From Larix sibirica (taxonomy: Eukaryota > Streptophyta > Pinopsida > Pinales > Pinaceae), in NCBI GenBank assembly GCA_004151065.3, contig NWUY0304312459.1, positions 1-11,232 of the forward strand: a DNA stretch of 11,232 nt, read 5' to 3'. Made by a program: the position numbers and the translations under genes. Positions 1 to 8,000 of the stretch are shown piece after piece. Every line of letters begins with the position of its first letter. The first letter of the stretch is position 1. Under the pieces are notes generated by a model. The model ran no database searches. It was given only the letters and a program-made list of their open reading frames with translations, and was not told where the DNA came from.

Positions 1-465
1 AATGAAACATCTCTGGAATAATAAAATACAAATATAATATTCTTAGAAGTTACAATATTTCAACAATATTTCCTTCTAGACCACTAATAATTGGATTGAA
101 AGTGTTTCGACAATTTTAGCAATTTGGATTCAATGACTCCAAAAAAGCTTACACATAGTGTTTGGAGTTTGCACAAATTTATTTAATCTCATAAAACTCC
201 TCAATGATACAAATAAAAAAACCCTAAGACTATTTGCTAAAAGATTGAGATTTTATACAAGTTCCACATGATTTGTCTTCCCGAAGGAGATCACAAAAAT
301 AGTAATTGTGCAAATAATACTATTCCAAAGTATCGTGGCACTTTAAAGTGGAAAATATAATGATGAATCCCATAATTTGTTTTTTACCCCATGGATGTCA
401 CATATTATGGCAAAATATGTGCAAAGTTGTCCCATCTAAAATATATGAAAGAAGTTTGGAAAATA
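1..465. other. AT-rich non-genic stretch, no recognised gene
   Basis: I see no sustained reading frame and no recognisable protein in this stretch. It leads directly into the decayed gypsy integrase that begins near 480, so it is probably the degraded upstream part of the same element, but I could not read reverse transcriptase or RNase H motifs in it. A 12-base perfect palindrome (CACTTTAAAGTG) lies at 339-350. It is too short to interpret. Confidence 0.4.
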
Positions 466-489
466 CATGACTCTCCATTGAGAGTCATG
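466..489. repeat. Perfect 10-bp inverted repeat with 4-base loop
   Basis: CATGACTCTC at 466-475 and GAGAGTCATG at 480-489 are exact reverse complements separated by CATT. The hairpin sits at the upstream edge of the readable integrase remnant. It could be a chance palindrome or a relic of an insertion. No neighbouring feature explains it. Confidence 0.6.
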
Positions 490-1139
490 AGTGGATCATG
501 AGAATAAGTGACAATATATTTTCGTGGAGGTTTGTAACAACTAATTATGGTAATGGCTATTTGATGGTAGTTGTGGATTACCTTAATAAGATGGCTATAT
601 TTACAATTCTATGTAAGAACATTGTTAAAATGCAACAAGCCACATAACTTTCTTTGATGGAGTATGGGTGGATTTTGGCTTATGATCAACGATCATTTTT
701 TATAACGACAATAGATTCTTGAGTCACTTTTGGCAAGTTCCAAGGGATAGATAAATACAACATTGTAGAGGAGCATTGCTTGCCATACACATACAAATGG
801 ACATATCGAGACAATGAATTACACAATGGTCCAATTGTTCCACATCTTTAATCACAAATATTCCACATCTTTAATCACAAATATCGAATGACTTGGGATA
901 TTAATATCCTTTCTTTGCAACATGATTGCAATTATGCTTGCATAGCATTCAACACCTCATCTTTTGAGGTGCATGTCTCTCTTTTATTTATTTATCATAA
1001 AGAATACGTTATCATTCATCTCCGGCTCCATTCTTAAGGTAATGGTGATGAAGTTGTTACACGTGGGCAAACAATCTAGTTCATCAACCACATCTAGAAT
1101 ATCCATGAGCAAGTGTAAGATGTTTTGTATAAGAGTTAG
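480..1139 (+). mobile_element. Decayed Ty3/gypsy retrotransposon, integrase region
   Basis: An integrase of the Ty3/gypsy type can be followed on the plus strand, broken by frameshifts and stops. From 480 the frame reads ...NYGNGYLMVVVDYLNKMAIF..., which matches the 'VVVDRxxKMAxFIP' part of plant gypsy integrases, up to a TAA at 645-647. After a frame change, 650-736 reads FFDGVWVDFGL, a TGA at 683-685, then NDNRFLSHFWQ, the usual 'FFDxVWxHFGLPxxIISDRDxRFLSxFW' block. The remains of 'HPQTDGQTE..NRTMVQLL' lie around 788-840. From 885 the frame reads TWDINILSLQHDCNYA, corresponding to 'TWDExLxxxQxxYNRA', then ...SFEV. From 1080 to 1139 FINHI-NIHEQV-DVLYKS corresponds to the linker after the core domain, with stops at 1095, 1116 and 1137. 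The element cannot make a functional protein. No long terminal repeats, primer-binding site or target duplication were recognised, so the ends given are those of the readable homology, not of the element. Confidence 0.8.
838..883 (+). repeat. Perfect 23-bp tandem duplication inside the integrase remnant
   Basis: The 23-base unit beginning TTCCACATCTTTAATC occurs at 838-860 and again, identically, at 861-883. It falls within the degraded gypsy integrase and adds 23 bases, so it contributes one of the frameshifts. The copies being identical while the element around them is badly decayed suggests the duplication is much younger than the insertion. Confidence 0.9.
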
Positions 1140-1185
1140 TAAGGTACATTTATCTCCATAAAAAGCACGTGAAGAAAAGCAACAC

Positions 1186-1241
1186 TGCTTACATATGGCT
1201 CATACACTATCATTGCTTACATATGGCTCATACATTATCCT
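1186..1241 (+). repeat. 28-bp imperfect tandem duplication
   Basis: A 28-base unit beginning TGCTTACATATGGCTCATAC occurs at 1186-1213 and at 1214-1241, with two differences near the end of the unit. It lies just downstream of the readable gypsy remnant, between it and the promoter side of the gene. No function is apparent. Slippage is the simplest origin. Confidence 0.85.
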
Positions 1242-1740
1242 TGAAAATATTAAGAAGAATGCATTACTATTGGATTTGCAAAATTGAAATTTAACTGTGT
1301 TTTATCTGAATTTTAATGGTAAAAATTGATTCAACGCCCTCAAAAGCTGGTGAAAAATTACCAACAATTTTTTTTCAAAATCATGGAAGAAAAATTCAAA
1401 AAATTCATCTCAAAACACATAATTTTTATAATATATGAATACAATGCCAAACCGATAAAAAACCAATTCTTGAATTTAGTTGTAAAGTTGCTTGGAAACA
1501 ATGAATCCTAAGAAAAGATGTTTGATCGTAGGAAGGCTAAAACAACGAAAAAACCAAAATTGCTAGATGCCTATGTCAATCCTTATTGCCGGGCTTGCCG
1601 TTGGAAGGCGCTCAAAATTTTGGATATTGACCGACTCAGAAATAAAATAAAACAAAAAGCAAAGGCAGGGACATCCAAGGTGGCCCAGCGTGGAACCGGT
1701 TGTTCAAAATTGCACAGGCCCCGATAAAGAGGAACAATTG
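1242..1740 (+). promoter_or_regulatory. Likely upstream/promoter region of the myosin-binding protein gene
   Basis: This interval separates the retroelement remnant from the GA-rich leader of the downstream gene, so the promoter should lie here or slightly further upstream. TATA-like AT-rich stretches occur near 1425-1440 (TTATAATATATG), but they are some 300 bases from the probable leader and I cannot assign a start site. Base composition changes from AT-rich to more mixed after about 1580, as is common towards plant transcription starts. Two short open frames (1326-1511 and 1518-1727) resemble no protein I know and are probably fortuitous. Confidence 0.3.
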
Positions 1741-1756
1741 AATTTTCAACTCTAAT

Positions 1757-1874
1757 TGGAGGAAAAAGACGAGAGAGAGAGCGAGCGCGAGAGATTCAAA
1801 GAGGGCGTCTGTTCAATCCAGCGTTGAGTACAGGGAAAAGCAATACGCCCCCGCTTTCTACCGGGCCAGTCCAG
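1757..1874 (+). other. Probable non-coding first exon (5' UTR) with GA-rich tract, ending at a splice donor
   Basis: The plus strand has a purine-rich tract at 1757-1806 that includes GAGAGAGAGA at 1771-1780. GA/CT tracts are frequent in plant 5' leaders. The segment ends at CCAG|GTATGC, a good plant splice donor with GT at 1875-1876. There is no ATG between 1740 and 1874, which suits a leader exon. The next exon probably begins at 2645, after ACTGCAG. The transcription start is not determined. The left boundary given is only the edge of the GA-rich tract. Confidence 0.4.
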
Positions 1875-2644
1875 GTATGCTACGTTACTCTACTCTACAA
1901 TGTGGACCTGAAATTGAAATTGTTCCTTTCATAATGCCTTTCCAACGTCACTGGTTGGAATCCCCACCTGCAAAGATAGTTGATAAACCGGCCTCTCATA
2001 TCCCAAAGGAAATGAAAGGAAGATTTCTCTTTCGATTTCTTTATTAGGTAGGTGCAAGTGCAAATGATCCGGTAAACGCGTAAAGGGAAATAAAGGATGA
2101 AGAATAAGGGCATTACGGCTTTTCGATTTGTTTAAACTACGGATTTGAATGAATCTGCATATTTGCACCTGTAGTAAGTGGTTTTGTGACCTGGCAGAGT
2201 CTTTTACAAAGTCTATAAGAAATCGACTTCAATTCTGAATCTCACTGGTTTTTTGCGGGCGTCATTCGCTCGCATGGCTGAGTCCAGGCTCAGGCTAGGT
2301 CGTGGGTTTGAATTTTATAGGAGAGGAGTCCCAGAATTGTTGTAGCATGAGACGAGGTAATACATTCAGTGGGTATTTTGTACTAAGGTTTTAATATGTA
2401 CATTTCCAGCGTTTTGTTTTGTGCTTTATGTTAGCAATATCTGTAAAGGTTTGACACCATTTTGAGGCAGTCGAGTGGAAGCTGCATTTACTTTGGCATT
2501 TACATTTATTCAAAGAATTGTTGTTTGTTAGTGGCTTATGTTTTTTTCTTGTTGCAATGTATACTTTTTTGCTTCATTTCCTGGGAGATTGGAATCCTTT
2601 CTCTGATTGACGAGGCATTGTTTTTTGTGAAGGACATACTGCAG
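1875..2644 (+). other. Probable 5' UTR intron
   Basis: If the donor at 1875 (CAG|GTATGC) is joined to the acceptor ending at 2644 (TTTTTTGTGAAGGACATACTGCAG), a 770-base intron is removed from the leader. Many stops and spurious ATGs lie inside it, so splicing would be needed for efficient translation. Alternative donors exist, for example AGGTAGGT near 2046. Another possible acceptor, TACTGACTGCAG ending at 2748, would remove the ATG at 2733. Nothing else recognisable lies in the interval. The frame open at 2462-2743 encodes a low-complexity hydrophobic sequence without a known match. Confidence 0.35.
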
Positions 2645-2690
2645 CTTGAGAACTTCTGCAAAAGTAAGGTTTCAAATTTGCATTGTAAGC

Positions 2691-2732
2691 ATGGATCCTT
2701 TTGGTGCCAATGCTCGCTTCTCCCTGTTTTAA
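2691..2732 (+). CDS. Upstream ORF (13 codons) whose stop abuts the main ATG
   Basis: ATG at 2691 opens a 13-residue frame (MDPFGANARFSLF) that ends in TAA at 2730-2732. The main ATG begins at the next base, 2733, in the same frame. No AG acceptor occurs between 2691 and 2733, so any transcript carrying the 2733 ATG plus more than 42 bases of leader from this exon contains this upstream ORF. Short ORFs in leaders usually lower translation of the main frame, and here initiation at 2733 would need leaky scanning or reinitiation directly at the termination site. The peptide resembles nothing I know. Its effect is inferred from position only. Confidence 0.4.
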   Translation: MDPFGANARFSLF

Positions 2733-5096
2733 ATGGCTACTGACTGCAGTCATTGGAATGAAACCAAGGCTCTCCCTATTGAATGTAATTGCAATTCAGG
2801 CACTGAATCAGATTATTCATGGCAGCGCTCTGTTAAGAGGAAATTTGAGGGATTAAACTTAGAATGTAATCATTCTTGTGATGAGAATCTGATTTCAGCA
2901 GAAGAAGGTACATGGCGTACTGCAGAGGATGTTGTCTCGGAAGATATCCATTGGAATCAATTTAATCAACAATGTAACGACACGCTGACCAATGACTCTC
3001 CAACACAGCCTATTGAAGGGTTTAGCAATTCTGCACATGCCCGTACAAGTTTCATATTAGGAACGTCAAATGAACGAACTCACAGCAGAACTCATGGTCC
3101 TTTTAGGCTGACTGAGGAAAAAGAAGAACTCAAGTCTTCATGCAGCAATGCACAGCGTTCTTCATTCACTTCTGTTGTCAATGGTATTTCCCCGAAGAAA
3201 ATGTTCATGGAGAAGAAAGCAGCTTCTAGAAACATGGCTGATGGAGAAACTGGGAGCCATTCTCGTATGTTAGAGGTTGAAAATGAAGTTCTCACTTTAA
3301 GAGAGGCTCTCCGTAGCCAACATCAGGCTTTACGGGACCTTTATACGGAACTAGAGGAGGAGAGAAATTCTTCGTCTACTGCAGCAAATGAAACATTGTC
3401 GATGATTTTGCGGCTTCAAGGAGAAAAAGCTGCTGTGCGTCTAGAGGCCAATCAGTATAAAAGATTGGCCGAGGAAAAACTTGCTCATGATCAGGAATCC
3501 TTGGCATATTTTGAAGATCTCATACATAGGAAAGACGAGGAAATTGCTTCCCTCGAGTGTGAAGTACAAGCATACAGACACAAGTTGCTGAGTATTGGTT
3601 TTGATGATCTTGAGATTGGAAAGATTAGATGGCCTGGACGGTCTAATCCAAATGACCGAGAGGAGGATTGTGTTAGCTGGACAAGTTCCTGCACAGAAAA
3701 TTTGGAGGGCTTTGATGGCTATGATGCTCTTGGTTGGAAGACTCCAAATAATGCTGAACATTTGCATTCCAGAGATATGTTGCAGAGACAAGACAAAAAA
3801 GGCAATAGACATATTTCCATGAATGATCGCAGATGCTTAAATGATACATGGATTGATGGGGCGACTGCAGTCAATTATGGTCAGCCACAACTCCAGCGGG
3901 GAGACTTGTACTCTAAGAGAGGTACACGTGGACAAGATAGAACCTCAGGTAACTCTCATAGGATTCAGGCAGAAGGTTACTCTGTTTCCAGAAAAATGAA
4001 TAAAGAATCTACGAAAGGGTATTCAAAAAGCGAAAGCAAAAGTTATGCAAGTTACAGGATGGATTCTGATTTCGAAGTAACACAAGATTATGATATCTGT
4101 GATGTTAATCTAGAACCTGATATTAGTACAAGTCAATTAAAAGAGCAGGATGCCGTCTGTGAAATGGCAATAGATATGCGAGAAACAGCCCTTAGCAATG
4201 ACAATCTTACTCTTTGGGAACAGATAGAAAAGTTAGAGGACAGGCTGCAGCAATTATCAAAAAGAAGAGCGCATAATTGTCATGTGGATGATGAATGGGT
4301 AGCAACAAACAGGGAACTTCGGAAAACAGTAGTAGCTTACACTGCCAGTTTAAGGGAAGGAGCAAGGTCTCGTTGGAGACTTTCTTCAGATAACACTGGA
4401 ATCTGTGATGGTTTGATGGGAACAGGTCGAGGAGAAAGTGCAGAAGATCTTCAATCATCAATTGTCTTTGCAAAAAACAAGCAAATGGCAGAGGTATCTA
4501 ATACTGATATTGAAGTGCTATGTTCAACAAATAAGAGCGTGACAGATGCTAAAGCTGCCAATGATGAAATTGATTTAAATTTTAATGTGCATGATGTATA
4601 TGTAGTCCAACATGAATGTGAAAGGACTGGAAGATACAAGTCTCATAAAGGAACTACTTTTAATTTTGACGTAGCGGATGAGGATCGACTTGGAAAACCA
4701 GATCCTTTACCGCAGAAACATCAAGAAGATAGTTCTTCCCAGAATCCTGATTTGACTGAAAGAAACTTACTGCAGTCTCCACTGCACAATGTCCAGGTAT
4801 CTAAAGCAGGTGATAGTCTTTGCAATGCCTTTTCTGGTGGTTTAGCAGAGTCAATGCTTGACACTTCTCCTTTGCAAGGGCAAGTTGAACAGCTTAGCAT
4901 GAGGCTGCAGGCACTGGAGAGCGACAGAGAGTTTATGAAACAGACCATTGATTCCCTAAAAAGAGAGAAAGAAGAATTGACATTGCTCAAGGATATAGCT
5001 CAGCAACTCCGTGATTTGAAACCACCATCCAAAAGCACCAAAGTTGTCAAAAGTCCAACCCCACAAGAGGATGCATCAGTTTTAAATTTCATGAAG
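2733..5096 (+). CDS. Main coding exon (residues 1-788), carrying the GTD-binding domain
   Basis: This exon is one uninterrupted frame of 788 codons. It carries the cysteine/RSVKRK N-terminus, the GTD-binding domain and the two later coiled coils. It ends ...SVLNFMK at CATGAAG|GTATAC, a fair donor with GT at 5097-5098, leaving phase 0. Read on without splicing, the frame stops at 5148-5150 after 17 hydrophobic, non-family residues (VYCSLLVLVDVPVVYFA), which marks the continuation as intron. The alternative 3' splice site ending at 2748 (pyrimidine-rich CGCTTCTCCCTGTTTT upstream) would shorten the exon and require a start further upstream. I consider that less likely because the leader stop at 2730 fits a true ATG at 2733. 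Confidence 0.85.
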
Positions 5097-8000
5097 GTAT
5101 ACTGTAGTCTGCTTGTATTAGTTGATGTTCCTGTTGTATATTTTGCTTGATGTTTGGCATGCATTTTCCTGTTAAATCAAATAATTTGTCTTCAAATGTG
5201 TCTGTGTATATTTGTGTAATAGTCTATAGTTTCTGAACTTCTTGGTAGCAGTCTATTTTTAATATTTATTTATATAAATTTTGATTAGCAAGTTTTTGGA
5301 GATTTTAAAATGTATGTTCATTTTCTATTCAAATGTACAATGCAAAGCAACAATCTGGGTGGGGCAATGTTGTCAGTGCTGTTTGATCTAGCTTGTTTCC
5401 GGGTCTGGCTATTTAACATAATCTGTCAGACATGATGGAAATTAATGATACCCTAGAAGCTCTCTTCTGCTATTTATGTACTATTTACTAAGATGGGCTG
5501 TAGAGAATGGCTTATGTAGTTTCAGGCTCCTATAAAAGTGAGACAAAATTATTGCTTTTCCAGGAAATTTTATTATAATTCATTTGGCTGTGATGCTGAC
5601 TTTTGTCTTACGAAAGCTGTAACTCATTCTGCCACTATTATTTATTTTCAAGGTTCATTAAAACGTTTACTGTTTGTTATATCATACAGTTAAAAGTTCA
5701 AATCAAATATGTACCCATACCAATGTAAACTTTGTTACTCATCGGTCACACAATGAAGAAGGAATTGCGTAAATAGGAACTTTCTTTTATAGACAATTTA
5801 CATAAGGTTTCCTTTACTGTATTCCAGTGATTTACTGCATGATGGCAATCCAGAACATCCTTCTTTTCCGGACAATTTGCATAAGGTTTCCTTACTGTAC
5901 TGCTTGCAGACATTCACTGCATAATGGCAATCCAGGACATCTTTGTTTATTCCTTTATACATTTTTTAGTCCACTTTATACACATGGAATATTGAAATCT
6001 GTGCTGGGGATTGTAGCTAAAAATTTCTGATTATTCTATTGTTTACTAAGAGTTGTTTCTTATATGATTATATTGCCCTTTGATTTTCAACCGAACATTC
6101 TGAAATCTCCCTGTATCTTATTTAGTTTTGAAAGCTTAATGGTTTGTTATTAGAATAATTTATGCCTTAAAATTTTCTAATTAAGATTTGGAATGAAAAT
6201 TTCATCTGAAGTTGGCCATTTAAATTTTACCTCTTCTAGGCAGACCCCAGGGCCCATATTCGTAGTTCCCATTGTCATTTTTGACGACATTTCTTGGTTT
6301 TTTTGAGGCATTGACTCGAACACTGTTCTGAGTGTTGCTTATTCTGAACATGTTGTATTCGATTGCTCTGAAAATTGGGCTGATTTAAGAAACTGAACAT
6401 TGTGGAATCTATTTGTATCTAATGTGCTTCAGAAAGCTAAATAATATGCTATTATAATAACTGGTCAGCTGCAACTTTCTAAGAAAAATTTGAAATGAAG
6501 CATATTTATAGTACGCTATTATTTATTCTATTTCCAGGGGATTATGTTGATTCGATAGACAACATTTGATGAAACCCATTGACATGGAAAATGTATCCAC
6601 TACTCCGAGGAAATGGGTCTTCGTATTTTTTGGGCATGCATATGGGAAGTATGGGGTTTGAACATGTCTGAGACTCTGATATTCTTTGAGGAGAACTGCA
6701 CCTATGCTGTCTGATTGTTCTCAAGTTCATAATGGGCCTAGGATAAGGACATAAACTCTGAATATATTAAAGTTTCCGGCAAATAATCTATGATTTCTCC
6801 AGTTTTACACTGATACAACAAAACATGGTAGATACCTTAATTTGCTTAAGTGCACTACTTATATGTAGTCTGTCTTTACTGTTTTACTGGATACCGAGAC
6901 AAATGTTTTCCTTATTTCAGATGGAAGGCGGAATAATGAGCTGAATCTTGCAGTATGTTACTCACAATTTGTTTATTGTGCATGGGCAGGCTATGTTAAG
7001 TTTTTCCATATAGTGTTTTGCAACATTCAAAAATTGTCAGTTCATGCCTGGGGTTTTGGAGCAGTTATTTTTCCTGCAGGCATCTTGTAGGGGCAGGAAT
7101 CTGTATCAGCTGCACAGTACAAAGGGTACTATCATGTGGGTTGCTGGTAGCATGTTAACTTCAACCTATCTACACCATTGAACATGGGCCGTACACAACC
7201 CATCATATGAAACCATCTCAAGCATGTGCTGGCATATAAGTCTTTAAAAGTGGGTGGTCAATATTCAACTCTTCTCATGTTTTTGAGATTGGAGTGGATT
7301 GAGGAGAGACTATAGAAATGTTTATGTCGAATTATGGTATATTTACTTCCAGCTTGTATTATCTTATATTGTAAACAGCACCAAGAAACGTGGCAGATAC
7401 ATGGACAGGAGCAGATGGGGAATGGGAAGTGAGGAGGATTTGCAGATAGATAAGTGCGCAAACTTTTTTGACCTGTGGGACCCCAGATCTTCAATTATCA
7501 TGTAAAAGCATTTGGCAAATGCATTACTGACACGGAGTAGAAACTTACAATATGAGAGTACACCACAGGTTTACATATATGTACCAGAACTCAAGACGAT
7601 GCGGTCTCTATGGATAGTAGTGACCACAAAATGGTGCAAGAATCCGAAGTTTGTGTAACAGTGTTCAAAACTCACCTTATTAAAGAACGTTATAATGTGA
7701 AGAACATAATAAAGAAAAGAAAACAAATTGCAACAATTAATGCTGGTGGCAAGACTATAACATAAGGTCTTAGGCGACTTTCTGCTAACAAGGGAAATAT
7801 GTCTCCGCAATACAATTGGTGTGAATAGATGGTTAATACGTCAATGCATGATTTGAGTGTTGCTAGGAGAATGACCAATGGGCATGATAACATAAATCTG
7901 GAGTGCACTATGTAATAGTTTTACTTAGAGAAATAATTTTGAACAATATATGGTACTGATCACATTCTTTATGTTATTACTTATTTATGATGTATTTCAG

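Noticed and set aside
1518-1727. 69-codon open frame ahead of the leader
   Set aside because: Basic, cysteine-containing peptide without recognisable domain. It lies where promoter sequence is expected and has no splice or expression evidence.
2462-2743. 93-codon frame overlapping the main start
   Set aside because: It crosses the probable splice acceptor at 2644, is low in complexity and hydrophobic, and overlaps the better supported start in another frame.
3595-3822. Plus-strand 75-codon frame overlapping the GTD-binding exon
   Set aside because: It is an out-of-frame shadow of the main coding sequence.
3092-4990. Several minus-strand open frames inside the main exon (for example 3441-3812, 4207-4473, 4721-4990)
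   Set aside because: They are antisense shadows of a long plus-strand exon with clear family homology, and none resembles a known protein.
6922-6954. Possible cassette exon after TTATTTCAG
   Set aside because: In the required phase it reaches a TGA after seven codons and shows no family resemblance.
7258-7494. Minus-strand open frame over the small exon
   Set aside because: No recognisable protein, and it overlaps the plus-strand exon supported by splice sites and phase.
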